From Gordonia insulae (GTDB lineage Bacteria; Actinomycetota; Actinomycetes; Mycobacteriales; Mycobacteriaceae), in NCBI RefSeq assembly GCF_003855095.1, contig NZ_CP033972.1, positions 2,976,001 through 3,040,000 on the forward strand: a DNA stretch of 64,000 bases, in the 5' to 3' direction. This document shows positions 50,647 through 59,430 of this stretch, piece by piece (positions within the stretch are counted from its first letter, which is position 1; each line of letters begins with the position of its first letter). Made by a program: the position numbers and the translations under genes. The notes below the pieces were generated by a model. The model was given only the letters and a program-made list of their open reading frames with translations, ran no database searches and had not been told where the DNA came from.

Positions 50647-51300
50647 TCAGATGACGCCGTATCCGAGTCGTCGTGCGGCGCCGGCGATGCGGCCGGCGAG
50701 GTCAGGGTGTGTCAGGGGCAGGGACAGTTGCGGTCGGCCGGGCATGGCGGTACCGGCCGGAGTGAACAGCGCCAGGCAGGGCGTGCCGGCGAATCGGCTG
50801 TTATATCGGAGGCCGTCGATGTCGGGGTGGGCCTCGACGATGTGACGAGCCCAGCGTTGAGTGATGTGGTGCTGCCCGGTCGACAGGGCATAGGTGCCGC
50901 CCGCGCGGCTGGCCCAGGCGCCGGTGCTGTCTGTGGCGATGTCGATCACGGTGACCGGGCGAGTGCACGACAGTCCGGTGAGGTAGGGCCCGTCGCGGCC
51001 CCGGTCAATCGTGCGGTCGGTGTGGAAGGCCTCCGCGAGTGCGCCATCCGGTGTGGATGCGCCGTACCAAACACCACGGCCGATGGGGTCCTCACCGGTC
51101 GGTAATCGGTGGGGGTCGAACCGCAGGACCGGCCCGTAGGTGCGCAGCGCATTCCAGGCCAGTACGTGGGCGCCGAGCGTGCGATGGACCCGCCACCACA
51201 CCTCGTCGATATCGATGACACGGACCTCGTCGTCGTGAATACCCAACGCCTGCAATACTTCCGGCTCCGGCGGACCGGGCAGCATCGGCTCTGGGGTCAT
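50647..51300 (-). CDS. RES-domain toxin (predicted NAD+-degrading)
   Basis: 217 residues. The RES domain (Arg-Glu-Ser) is visible: VWWRVHRT with the conserved Arg, GVWYGASTPDGALAEAFH with Tyr, Ser and Glu of the active site, and a C-terminal LRYNSRFAGTPCLALF strand-turn. Characterised RES toxins (MbcT, ParT) cleave or modify NAD+ or its phosphorolysis substrates; this homologue is predicted to do so. It follows the antitoxin gene with a 1-bp TGATG overlap, so ATG 51300 is preferred over ATG 51312. Function in the host unknown: stress response or phage defence. Confidence 0.88.
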   Translation of the reverse strand: MTPEPMLPGPPEPEVLQALGIHDDEVRVIDIDEVWWRVHRTLGAHVLAWNALRTYGPVLRFDPHRLPTGEDPIGRGVWYGASTPDGALAEAFHTDRTIDRGRDGPYLTGLSCTRPVTVIDIATDSTGAWASRAGGTYALSTGQHHITQRWARHIVEAHPDIDGLRYNSRFAGTPCLALFTPAGTAMPGRPQLSLPLTHPDLAGRIAGAARRLGYGVI

Positions 51301-51911
51301 CAGGCCGTCCAATCACCGACCTCGAGCAGGCGAAGTACCGGCGCCATCGGTTGCCTGCACCGCAACCATTCCCGCACCGACTGCGGCTGTCCGTCGATCT
51401 GCAGGTCCGGCTGCGGCGAGTCGAGGAATCCCGCGACCGCGAGGGGGTGTAGCCCACGGGCGAGAAGGTGTGGAAACACCTTGTCGAGTCCACGAATCTG
51501 TTTGAACTCGTGCACATCACGGCCCGTTGCATTTTTCCGGTGGATCAGTTCGAACTGTGGAGCCGGGAACACCCAGGAGCCGCCATCATCAATCGCCCAC
51601 AAAGTACGTGCGAGACGAAGTTGACGGACCCGCGAATCAGATATGCCGAGCCCGGCCGCCACCTCGGTTGCAGGATAGGCCGTGCTGTAGATCCGAGCCA
51701 TATGTGCGGTCGCGTCGGCAGCAACTACTGAGTAATCATCCAGATCCTCGGTGAATCCCGCGTCGTCGAGCAGTCGGGCCTCCCCGTCGGTCAGCCGTGC
51801 CGCCCGGGGCCGATGCGCCGGCAGGGTCTGCAGCGCATGCACCAGCTCATCGCGCCCGAACCCAAAGCGGTCTCGAATCAAGCGATCAAGGTCGTCGTCG
51901 ACAGCCGACAT
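51300..51911 (-). CDS. Antitoxin of the RES toxin module
   Basis: 203 residues. Central HTH-like motif TAYPATEVAAGLGISDSRVRQLRLARTLWAI (about residues 84-114) with DDGGSWVFPAPQF after it, like excisionase/MerR-type DNA-binding proteins. The C-terminal part (about 145-203: FLDSPQPDLQIDGQPQSVREWL, VLRLLEVGDW) resembles the toxin-binding motif of Xre-MbcA-ParS antitoxins, but the HTH is not a typical Xre/DUF2384 arrangement. The N-terminal 60 residues look structured. It precedes the toxin as antitoxins usually do, and an inverted repeat lies at its promoter for autorepression. Confidence 0.8.
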   Translation of the reverse strand: MSAVDDDLDRLIRDRFGFGRDELVHALQTLPAHRPRAARLTDGEARLLDDAGFTEDLDDYSVVAADATAHMARIYSTAYPATEVAAGLGISDSRVRQLRLARTLWAIDDGGSWVFPAPQFELIHRKNATGRDVHEFKQIRGLDKVFPHLLARGLHPLAVAGFLDSPQPDLQIDGQPQSVREWLRCRQPMAPVLRLLEVGDWTA

Positions 51912-51926
51912 CGCTCACCACCTTTC

Positions 51927-51962
51927 GTTAACGGCAATAGATGCAATGCTACTACCGTTAGC
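51927..51962. promoter_or_regulatory. Inverted repeat at the toxin-antitoxin promoter
   Basis: GTTAACGGCAATAG (51927-51940) and CTACTACCGTTAGC (51949-51962) form an imperfect inverted repeat (11 of 14 matching) centred about 33 bp upstream of the antitoxin start codon. Likely operator for the HTH antitoxin. Confidence 0.6.
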
Positions 51963-52006
51963 GAGCCGGGTCCACCTATCGCGCTCCCGAGCTGGCGTTT
52001 CGGGCC

Positions 52007-52025
52007 TTAGGTTAGGCTGCACGCA
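52007..52025 (+). promoter_or_regulatory. Iron box (IdeR/DtxR-like)
   Basis: TTAGGTTAGGCTGCACGCA matches the 19-bp consensus TTAGGTTAGGCTAACCTAA at 14 positions, including the whole left half. It ends at the start codon of the siderophore-binding lipoprotein, where a bound iron-loaded repressor would block expression. Confidence 0.65.
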
Positions 52026-53002
52026 TGACTCGTGCGCTCCGCGTTCTGTTCCTCTCGCTCGCCACGCTCGTGATCGCGACCCTGGCCATCAGCGGATGCA
52101 GCGCCCCCGACGAAGCCGACAGCGGGGGTGCACCGATCCAGGTCAACACCTCCAAGGGCTCGGTGACCATCAACGGGGTGCCCAAGCGGATCGTCGCCCT
52201 CGGCGCACAGTGGATCGACGTCGCCCTGTCCTTCGACGTCACGCCGGTCGCCTACCTCGACAACATCCAGATCCTGACCGGTGAACCCGCGCCCTGGTCC
52301 CGCGACAAGCTCGAGGGGTCCACACCCATCAGTACCGAAGACGTCGTCGCGCAGGTGGCCAAGGCGAAGCCGGACCTCATCCTCGCGACCTCCTATATGG
52401 CGGACGGGCAGCCGGAGATGTACGACCAGATCTCCAAACTCGCCCCGACGATTCCCGGCATCACCGGAAAGCAGATCGATCCCTGGCAGGACATGGTCAC
52501 GTTCCTGGGCACCGTGCTGCGTGAGCCCGACAAGGCCAAGGAGATCACCGCCGGTGTCGACGCCAAGATCGACTCGGTCAAGAAGGCCATGCCGGGACTC
52601 AATGGCAAGACGTACACGATGGCGTACATGTACTCGGCCGATCAGATCCAGGTGCTGGGCGATCCCGACGACGGCGCCACCTATCTGTTCAGCTCGTTGG
52701 GGATGAGCATCGCACCCGCTCTCGTCGCGCAGTTCCGCCGCAACGGTCAGCCCCGCTACCCGATCTCGACCGAGAACGTGCCCCTGCTGAACTCCGACCT
52801 GCTGGTCCTCACCGCGAACACCGATCAGCTGATGTCCACGTTGGAGAAATTACCCGGCTACCAGAATCTGCGATCGGTGAAAACGGGTGCGGTGAGCCGA
52901 TTGACGGTCGCCGAGATCGGCGGCCTGAACGAGCCGACACCGCTCTCGCTGCCGTACCTGCTGGACAAGATGAACCCCGCACTCGAGCGGGCGTCACGCT
53001 GA
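52025..53002 (+). CDS. Iron-siderophore ABC transporter substrate-binding lipoprotein
   Basis: 325 residues. Lipoprotein signal with lipobox AISGC (about residues 21-25). FecB/FepB-like TroA fold: VNTSKGSVTINGVPKRIVAL, TPVAYLDNIQ, ATSYMADGQPEMYDQISKLAPTIPG and a long backbone helix near the middle. It captures ferric siderophores for a permease encoded elsewhere, since no FecC/D/E genes are adjacent. Predicted to be iron-repressed through the box at 52007. The next gene (SagB-like) starts 24 bp downstream, an unusual partner. Confidence 0.88.
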   Translation: MTRALRVLFLSLATLVIATLAISGCSAPDEADSGGAPIQVNTSKGSVTINGVPKRIVALGAQWIDVALSFDVTPVAYLDNIQILTGEPAPWSRDKLEGSTPISTEDVVAQVAKAKPDLILATSYMADGQPEMYDQISKLAPTIPGITGKQIDPWQDMVTFLGTVLREPDKAKEITAGVDAKIDSVKKAMPGLNGKTYTMAYMYSADQIQVLGDPDDGATYLFSSLGMSIAPALVAQFRRNGQPRYPISTENVPLLNSDLLVLTANTDQLMSTLEKLPGYQNLRSVKTGAVSRLTVAEIGGLNEPTPLSLPYLLDKMNPALERASR

Positions 53003-53026
53003 CCGTACGTCGATGACCGCGTGCCG

Positions 53027-54382
53027 ATGAACACAACAGTGCAGTTCACCTACGCCCTCACCGAGGGGGCGCGGTTCCTTCTCGGCGGCGGTGGGGTCGC
53101 GGTCGTGCTCCCGGCCAAGCAACGGCTCGACGGACTCGACCGTGCGCAGGTCGCGTTCCTGCGCCGGCTCAACAGCGGCCCCGTCGAGATCGACGACGCG
53201 GACACGGTCATCGCCACGTTGCGAGATCGGCTGGTGGAGGCCGGAGCGATCGCCATGACCGCATCCCTCGATGACCGAGAGCTCTACTCCATCAGACCTT
53301 TTCGTCGACCACCTGCGCGGTCCGACGACGTCCCGACCGACGTCCGCATCTCCCGGTTCACCGTCATCCGCCGCACCGGCGACGACGTCGTGGCCGAGAA
53401 CCCCAGGGCGTGGTGCGACATCGCGGTGCGCGACCCGGGCGTGCTCGCCGTCCTCACGGGTCTCGACGACGGTCCGGACACCCTGGCGCCGACCGCCCAG
53501 GAACGGCTGCTCGCGGATCTCGTGTGGTCGGGTCACGCCGTCGTCGGCGATGACGAGGACGAACACTTCGCGACCCGGAGTTGGAGTCCGCACGAGCTCT
53601 GGTTCCACCGCCGCAGCACCGTCGGGGATCGCGGCACGAGCTGGGCTGCGTTCGGTCCGACCCGATGGGCCGACGGGTCATTCGAACCCGTTCCCGCCCG
53701 ACGGGATTCGTACCCGGGTGAGCCCACGTCCCTGCCCACCCCCGATCTGGCCGCGCTGCGCACCGACGATCGGCCGCTGACCGCCGTCGTCGAGGACCGC
53801 ACGTCGGTACGCGACTTCGACGACGACCATCCGGTCACCGCCGAGCAGCTCGGCGAACTGCTCTACCGGTGCGCCCGCACCCGGGGTGTCCGGACCATCA
53901 ACGCCGACCGGCCGGTGCCCGAAGAACTCCCGTCGCGCCCGTTCCCGTCCGGCGGGTCACTCTACGAACTCGAGATCTATCCGGTCATCCGCATCGCCGA
54001 CGGCGTGACACCCGGTATGTATCACTATGATTCGTACGATCACGTGCTGCGGCCGGTCGCACCCCACGACGATCCCGCGGTCACCCGCCTGATCGCGCCG
54101 GCCGCACTCACCCTGACCGATGGCCGACTCCCCCAGGTGCTCTTCGTCCTCGCCGCACGCGCCGGCCGGATCATGTGGACCTACGAACAGATGCCGTATG
54201 CCGTCATCCTCAAGCACGTCGGCGTGCTGACCCAGACGCTGTATCTGACCGCCACCGCCATGGGCCTGGGCGGTGTGGCCCAGGGCTACGGCGACACCGC
54301 CGCCTTCGCCGCGGCGACCGGCACCGACGAACTCGTCGAATGCAACGTCGGCAGCTTCGTCGTCGGGACGCCGAGACGGTGA
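53027..54382 (+). CDS. SagB/ThcOx-family nitroreductase-like oxidoreductase
   Basis: About 451 residues. N-terminal half (to about 240) is a diverged domain with a winged-helix-like part (RAQVAFLRRLNSGPVEIDDA), and the C-terminal half (about 255-451) is the FMN nitroreductase/ThcOx fold: VVEDRTSVRDFDDDHPVTAEQL, RPFPSGGSLYELEIYPVI, TPGMYHYDSYDH and GLGGVAQGYGDTAAFAAATG. Related enzymes oxidise thiazolines or oxazolines to azoles in RiPPs and NRPS products. No precursor peptide or cyclodehydratase is adjacent. Start ATG 53027 (GTG 53021 possible). Likely cotranscribed with the siderophore lipoprotein, so a siderophore-related oxidation is possible. Confidence 0.82.
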   Translation: MNTTVQFTYALTEGARFLLGGGGVAVVLPAKQRLDGLDRAQVAFLRRLNSGPVEIDDADTVIATLRDRLVEAGAIAMTASLDDRELYSIRPFRRPPARSDDVPTDVRISRFTVIRRTGDDVVAENPRAWCDIAVRDPGVLAVLTGLDDGPDTLAPTAQERLLADLVWSGHAVVGDDEDEHFATRSWSPHELWFHRRSTVGDRGTSWAAFGPTRWADGSFEPVPARRDSYPGEPTSLPTPDLAALRTDDRPLTAVVEDRTSVRDFDDDHPVTAEQLGELLYRCARTRGVRTINADRPVPEELPSRPFPSGGSLYELEIYPVIRIADGVTPGMYHYDSYDHVLRPVAPHDDPAVTRLIAPAALTLTDGRLPQVLFVLAARAGRIMWTYEQMPYAVILKHVGVLTQTLYLTATAMGLGGVAQGYGDTAAFAAATGTDELVECNVGSFVVGTPRR

Positions 54383-54474
54383 GTACCGCAATTTGATCCG
54401 GGTACCCGACCGACCGTCGGCTTGTTGTCCGCCGGTCGACGACAGATCCTGCTCACAAGGGCACAATCAACCAC
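54383..54474 (+). promoter_or_regulatory. Spacer and promoter region of the IclR regulator
   Basis: 92 bp. Contains GGTCGACGACAGATCCTGC, no palindrome convincingly fitting an IclR site. Marks the beginning of the aromatic-catabolism cluster. Confidence 0.35.
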
Positions 54475-55266
54475 ATGCCACGAGTGCCGACGGGCGAATC
54501 GGTCACCTCGCGGGCGATCCGTGTCGTGGAGGCGTTCGGAGTCGACGACACCGTGCTCACCGTCGGTGAGATCGCCCGGCGATCGGGTTTGCATGTGGCG
54601 ACGGCCTCGCGATTGATCGAGGAGCTCGTGGTCGCGCACTGGCTCGAGCGCACCGAGACCGGCGTCCGCATCGGCGTTCGCTTGTGGGAGGTCGCCTCCC
54701 GTGCATCACCCGCCGTCGGACTGCGGGAGGCGGCGATGCCGTTCATGCACGATCTCCATCACGTGATCGGCAATGACGTCCAACTCGCGGTGCGGGAGGG
54801 CGTCGAGGTGCTGTTCCTCGAACGCCTCAGTGCGCCGACACCCGTGGTCAACTACTCGAGAATCGCAGGACGGCTGCCTCTGCACGCGTCCTCCTCGGGT
54901 CTGGTATTGCTCGCCTACGCCGACTCATCCGTGCTCGACGAGGTGGCATCGAGACCGATGCGGTCGTTCACCGACAAGACCATCACCGACCCGGGACAAC
55001 TCCGGGCCACGCTCGCGCACGTGCGCCGCGAGGGCTACGCACTGTGCGCCGGACACATCTTTCCGTCCACCACCGGAATCGCGGTACCCATCCGGGGTGG
55101 GCGCGGAGAGGTCGTCGCAGCCCTCGGTCTGATCGTCCCCAACGACGACGCGGCGTTCGGGCGCATACCCGCTCTGAAATCCACCGCGCGAGGGATCAGC
55201 CGTGTGATGTCAGGAGGAGCTGCCGGCCTCAGTGATCCATCCCACGATTCCCCTCTCAATGATTGA
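54475..55266 (+). CDS. IclR family transcriptional regulator
   Basis: 263 residues. N-terminal winged HTH (about 10-70: SRAIRVVEAFGVDD, LTVGEIARRSGLHVATASRLIEEL) and C-terminal IclR effector domain (about 85-255: DVQLAVREGVEVLFLERLSA, GRLPLHASSSGLVLLAYA, REGYALCAGHIFPSTTGIAVPI). IclR proteins commonly activate or repress aromatic catabolic operons with pathway substrates as effectors. Here it is codirectional with, and 65 bp upstream of, the reductase-P450 genes. It is the only regulator in the cluster and probably governs it. Confidence 0.92.
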   Translation: MPRVPTGESVTSRAIRVVEAFGVDDTVLTVGEIARRSGLHVATASRLIEELVVAHWLERTETGVRIGVRLWEVASRASPAVGLREAAMPFMHDLHHVIGNDVQLAVREGVEVLFLERLSAPTPVVNYSRIAGRLPLHASSSGLVLLAYADSSVLDEVASRPMRSFTDKTITDPGQLRATLAHVRREGYALCAGHIFPSTTGIAVPIRGGRGEVVAALGLIVPNDDAAFGRIPALKSTARGISRVMSGGAAGLSDPSHDSPLND

Positions 55267-55331
55267 GACGGGCGTAGCCCTTCGGTTCCCCGGATCGCGA
55301 GTCTTGACTGACCGCACGAAGGGGAGAACTC

Positions 55332-56285
55332 ATGGGATGTCAGACCAACCTGGACAACACGCTCCACGTCGTCGACAAGGCGACCGTCGCCACCGACGTG
55401 GTGACGGTGACCCTTGCTCGACCGGACGGGCGACGACTGCCGGACTGGGCTCCGGGAGCCCACGTCGATCTGGTTCTGCCCAACGGGCTCACCCGCCAGT
55501 ACTCGCTGTGCGGAAACCGATGGGATGCACACACCTACCGGGTCGCGGTGCGGCGAGAGGCCGCGGGGCGCGGCGGTTCCGCGTACGTCCACGACACACT
55601 CCGCGTCGGTGATGCCGTAGGTGTCGGCGGTCCGCGCAACAACTTCCCGATGTCGCCCTCGGAGCGCTACGTGTTCATCGCCGGCGGCATCGGGATCACC
55701 CCGATCATCCCGATGATCGCCCAGGCCGAGATCGTGGGTGCCGACTGGCGGCTGCTGTACCTTGGCCGCACCTGCGAAAAAATGCCGTTCCTCGACATGC
55801 TCGAGGCACACGGCGATCGGGTCACCGCCGTGGCCAGCGGAACTCACGGCCGGATCGACCTCGCCGAACATCTGGGCGCAGTGGACGACTCGACCAAGGT
55901 CTACGCATGCGGCCCATTGACCCTGCTCGACGAGCTGACCGCCACGACTGCCGACTGGCCGGTGGGCAAGCTCCGCATCGAGCGGTTCTCGTCGATCGAT
56001 CCGGCTCCCGCGCGGACCACACCGTTCGAGCTCGAACTCGCCCGCTCGCAGAAGATCCTGACGATCCCGTGCGATGTGACCATCGTCGATGCCCTCTCGT
56101 CCGCGGGCGTGGGGGTGCTCACGTCGTGCCGCGAAGGCGTGTGCGGCACCTGCGAGACGTCGGTCTTGGCCGGCGAGCCGGATCACCGTGACGCAGTCCT
56201 CGAACCCCATGAGCGTGAAGCAGGTGACTGCATGTTGGTGTGCGTGTCCCGGTCGCGTTCTGACCGCCTGACGCTCGACCTCTGA
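55332..56285 (+). CDS. Phthalate-dioxygenase-reductase-type (VanB-like) ferredoxin reductase
   Basis: 317 residues. Order of domains: flavin-binding barrel (about 10-100; RQYSLCGN flavin motif), NAD(P)H domain (about 105-220; GGIGITPIIPM, YACGPLTLLDEL) and a C-terminal plant-type [2Fe-2S] domain (about 230-317) with CREGVCGTC and the fourth Cys in CMLVCVS. It can pass electrons from NADH to an oxygenase in one chain, as VanB does for vanillate demethylase. The following gene is a P450, so it probably serves that enzyme, a less common pairing since P450s often use separate ferredoxins. RBS AAGGGGAGA precedes ATG 55332. Confidence 0.93.
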   Translation: MGCQTNLDNTLHVVDKATVATDVVTVTLARPDGRRLPDWAPGAHVDLVLPNGLTRQYSLCGNRWDAHTYRVAVRREAAGRGGSAYVHDTLRVGDAVGVGGPRNNFPMSPSERYVFIAGGIGITPIIPMIAQAEIVGADWRLLYLGRTCEKMPFLDMLEAHGDRVTAVASGTHGRIDLAEHLGAVDDSTKVYACGPLTLLDELTATTADWPVGKLRIERFSSIDPAPARTTPFELELARSQKILTIPCDVTIVDALSSAGVGVLTSCREGVCGTCETSVLAGEPDHRDAVLEPHEREAGDCMLVCVSRSRSDRLTLDL

Positions 56286-56335
56286 CCTCCGACGTCTGAC
56301 CTCCGGACATCACCCTCCAACCCCAGGAAACGACC

Positions 56336-57538
56336 ATGACCACCACAGCCCCGTGCCCACTGCCCACATCTCCGGCCGATCCGTTCGACCTGGATCTTCT
56401 CGAGGATCCTCTTGCGTTCCAGGCCGACCTCCGCGACGCCGGCCCCGTCGTATACCTGGAGAAGTACGGCGTCTACGCGATGGGCCGTTACGAGCAGGTG
56501 CGCGCGGCGCTCACCGATTGGCAATCGTTCCAGTCCGCGGCCGGTGTCGGACTGAGCAACTTCCGCTTCGAGAAGCCGTGGCGGCCACCGAGTGTGCTGC
56601 TCGAAGCCGATCCACCGTTCCACGACGCACCGCGAGCGGTCCTGACGAAGGTCCTCGGTCCGCGGGCCCTACTGCGACTTCGTGATGAGTGGATCGCCGA
56701 CGCCGATCGCCTCGTCGCGCAGGTCCTCGACACCGGCGTCGAGATCGACGCCGTGCCCGCCCTGGCCCAGGCCTTTCCGCTCCGCGTCTTTCCCGATGCC
56801 GTGGGCCTCCGCGAGGCCGGGCGGGAGAACCTCCTTCCGTACGGCAATCTCACGTTCAATGCCTTCGGGCCGCACAACAGTCTCGTCCAGGCCGGCGAGC
56901 CGCTCGTTGCAGGTCTCTCCGCATGGGTGAACGAGCAGTGTCGTCGAGAGAATCTGTCCGACAACGGCTTCGGCGCACAGATCTGGGCCGCGAGCGACCG
57001 CGGCGACATCACCCCGACTCAGGCGCCGCTCATCGTCCGGTCGCTGTTGACTGCCGGCGTCGACACCACCGTCAACGGGTTGGCCGCCGTGCTCTACGCG
57101 TTTGCCACCCACCCTGAGCAGTGGCAGCGCGTTCGCGAGGACCCGTCCCTCGCTCGCACCGCATTCGACGAGGCGGTCCGGTGGGAGTCCCCGGTCCAGA
57201 CCTTCTTCCGAACCGCGACCAGCGACATCCGTGTCGGCGACGTCACCATCCCCGACGGCGAGAAGATCCTGATGTTCCTCGGTGCCGCGAACCGCGATCC
57301 CCGTCGCTGGACCCGACCCGACGATTTCGATCTGCACCGTGATCCGTCCGGGCACGTCGGCTTCGGCATGGGCATCCATCAGTGCGTCGGGCAGCATGTC
57401 GCGCGACTCGAATCCGAGGCCCTGCTGTCCGCACTCGCCAGACGCGTCACTGCCATCGAGCCCGCCGGCACCCCGCAGCGGCACCTGAACAACACCCTTC
57501 GATCCTGGGAATCCATTCCGCTGCGGCTGATCACGTGA
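56336..57538 (+). CDS. Cytochrome P450, CYP199-like (methoxybenzoate O-demethylase candidate)
   Basis: 400 residues, soluble class I P450. I-helix TAGVDTTVNG, ExxR as EAVRWES (about residue 281), the PVQTFFRTATSD segment, and heme Cys in FGMGIHQCVGQHVARLE (about residue 350). PVQTFFRT, NNTLRSWES and GVDTTVNG resemble CYP199A enzymes, which hydroxylate or O-demethylate para-substituted benzoates such as 4-methoxybenzoate (recollection). An aromatic-acid importer and a hydroxylase nearby support a benzoate-type substrate. The reductase partner is encoded just upstream. Confidence 0.88.
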   Translation: MTTTAPCPLPTSPADPFDLDLLEDPLAFQADLRDAGPVVYLEKYGVYAMGRYEQVRAALTDWQSFQSAAGVGLSNFRFEKPWRPPSVLLEADPPFHDAPRAVLTKVLGPRALLRLRDEWIADADRLVAQVLDTGVEIDAVPALAQAFPLRVFPDAVGLREAGRENLLPYGNLTFNAFGPHNSLVQAGEPLVAGLSAWVNEQCRRENLSDNGFGAQIWAASDRGDITPTQAPLIVRSLLTAGVDTTVNGLAAVLYAFATHPEQWQRVREDPSLARTAFDEAVRWESPVQTFFRTATSDIRVGDVTIPDGEKILMFLGAANRDPRRWTRPDDFDLHRDPSGHVGFGMGIHQCVGQHVARLESEALLSALARRVTAIEPAGTPQRHLNNTLRSWESIPLRLIT

Positions 57539-57678
57539 CGTAGCCGCCCAGCACCACCCACACACCGCGTCCGCGACGCAGGACGGCGGTGGCCGAGCCA
57601 TTCCCACAACCGGCATCCATGACACCGCGCCACCTCACCATCACCACAGGCTTCACCATCACAGAACAGGAGACCACC

Positions 57679-59040
57679 GTGACCACAGACCTTCGCAGGA
57701 GGATCGATGAGGGACCGATGTCCCGATACCAGTGGACGGCCATCGCGATCTGCATCGCGCTCAACGTTCTCGACGGCTATGACGTCCTCGCCATGGCCTT
57801 CACCTCCACGTCGGTCTCCGACGATTGGGACCTGTCCACCAGCACGCTCGGCCTGCTGTTGAGCGCTGGATTGTTCGGCATGGCGTTGGGATCACTCGGG
57901 CTGGCACCGTTGGCCGACATCATCGGTCGCCGCAAGCTCATCCTGGCGTGCCTGGTGCTCTCCTCCACAGGCATGCTGCTGTCCTCGCTGAGCCAGAACG
58001 CCACCCAACTCGGCCTCCTGCGCGTCCTCACCGGAGTCGGCATCGGCGGAATTCTCGCATGCAGCAACGTGATCGGCGGAGAGCTCGCCTCCACCAGGTG
58101 GCGCGGCCTGGCCGTCAGTCTCAACTCCACCGGCTACGCGATCGGCGCAACCCTTGGCGGAATCGCGGCACTTCTTCTCGTCGAGAGCTTCGGGTGGCGT
58201 TCGGTCTTCGTCGCCGGCGGCATCGGCACGGCCGCTCTGATCCCCCTCGTCCTGGTACGCCTGCCCGAGTCGATCGACTTCCTCCTCGTGCGTCAACCTG
58301 CGGGTGCCCTCGATACCGTCAACGCGTTCGCACGACGGATCGGCCAGGAGCCGATTCACGAACTCCCGGTCGAGACCACCTCCGGCAGCGGTGGATCCGG
58401 GATCATCTCCACCACCAGAAGGCTGTTCGACACGCAGAACCGGCGTACGACGCTGCTCGTCTGGACCGCGTTCTTCTTCACCATGTTCGGCTTCTACTTC
58501 GTGACCAGTTGGACACCCAAGCTGCTCGTCGAGGCCGGCATGTCGGCCAAGGAGGGGATCACCGGCGGCATGGTCCTCAACCTCGGCGGAATCCTCGGCA
58601 CGTTCCTGCTCGGTGCACTCGCCGCGCGCTACCGGCTCGCAAGAGTCCTCATCGCCTATCTCCTCGTGACCGCCGGACTGATGACCATCTTCGTACCGTC
58701 GGCGGCGGTGTTCGCACTCGCGCTCACGGTCGGTTTCGGCCTGGGAATCGTCGTCAACGGCTGCATCGCAGGACTTTACGCCTTGACGACGACGGCCTAC
58801 GCGGCCCCGATCAGGGCGACAGGCATGGGTTGGGCGATCGGGATCGGCCGCATCGGAGCCATCGTGTCGCCACTGATCGCCGGTGCGCTGCTCGACGCGG
58901 ACTGGTCGCCGGCCTCGCTCTACGTGCTGATGGCAGTACTGTTCATCGCCGCGGCCGGGGCGATCATGGCACTGTCTTCCAGTGGTCGGCGCCGTGTCTC
59001 GACCGAGGTCACGTCGTCGACGGCGCCCGCGGCGGTGTAG
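57679..59040 (+). CDS. MFS transporter, aromatic acid:H+ symporter (AAHS) family
   Basis: 453 residues, 12 helices. The helix-1 signature ALNVLDGYDVLAMAF carries the D-x-x-D-type acidic pair of AAHS proteins (PcaK, BenK, VanK), followed by LADIIGRRKLILACL and GGILACSNVIGGELASTRWRG. It should import a benzoate derivative with protons. GTG 57679 is chosen because AACAGGAGA lies upstream; the open frame begins 90 bp earlier without an RBS. The cluster's importer, placed between the P450 and the ring-cleavage genes, fits aromatic-acid uptake. Confidence 0.9.
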   Translation: MTTDLRRRIDEGPMSRYQWTAIAICIALNVLDGYDVLAMAFTSTSVSDDWDLSTSTLGLLLSAGLFGMALGSLGLAPLADIIGRRKLILACLVLSSTGMLLSSLSQNATQLGLLRVLTGVGIGGILACSNVIGGELASTRWRGLAVSLNSTGYAIGATLGGIAALLLVESFGWRSVFVAGGIGTAALIPLVLVRLPESIDFLLVRQPAGALDTVNAFARRIGQEPIHELPVETTSGSGGSGIISTTRRLFDTQNRRTTLLVWTAFFFTMFGFYFVTSWTPKLLVEAGMSAKEGITGGMVLNLGGILGTFLLGALAARYRLARVLIAYLLVTAGLMTIFVPSAAVFALALTVGFGLGIVVNGCIAGLYALTTTAYAAPIRATGMGWAIGIGRIGAIVSPLIAGALLDADWSPASLYVLMAVLFIAAAGAIMALSSSGRRRVSTEVTSSTAPAAV

Positions 59041-59071
59041 CGCTGCGACGCGCCCACCCGGCCCAGACGAC

Positions 59072-59107
59072 CAGTACCCGCCGAGTCCATGGACTCGGCG
59101 GGTACTG
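59072..59107 (+). terminator. 36-bp perfect palindrome after the MFS gene
   Basis: CAGTACCCGCCGAGTCCA (59072-59089) is exactly reverse complementary to 59090-59107, a stem of 18 bp with a minimal loop at CATG. It is 32 bp after the transporter stop codon and probably ends the first operon of the cluster. Confidence 0.7.
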
Positions 59108-59401
59108 ACGGGTTGTGGTGACAAATGGACAGTTTCGACGCACCGACCGCGTCACGGCGATCTTCCCGACGACGCCATCGAGGTGCACGCCGTCGGCCAT
59201 CGTCAGGAACTCGCCGAGATCGTCCTACCCCCCACACCCACATGGCGCGCTCCCCTCCGCGTTCCCATCCGATTGATCAAGCGATCATCGACCAAATCAC
59301 ACTGCGCCACCGGTCATTTACTACCCGGCGATCCTGCACGTGAATTCGGATCATTGTATCGACGCCTGGCAGGCACAAGAATCGCGCGATCAACGAGGCA
59401 T

Positions 59402-59430
59402 CGCGAACGCCTGCAGGGGAGGCGTTCGCG
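59402..59430. other. Hairpin with 11-bp perfect stem
   Basis: CGCGAACGCCT (59402-59412) pairs with AGGCGTTCGCG (59420-59430), loop of 7 nt. It is 235 bp upstream of the hydroxylase gene, with no U-tract after it. May be an attenuator, a terminator or part of a small RNA. Confidence 0.5.
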
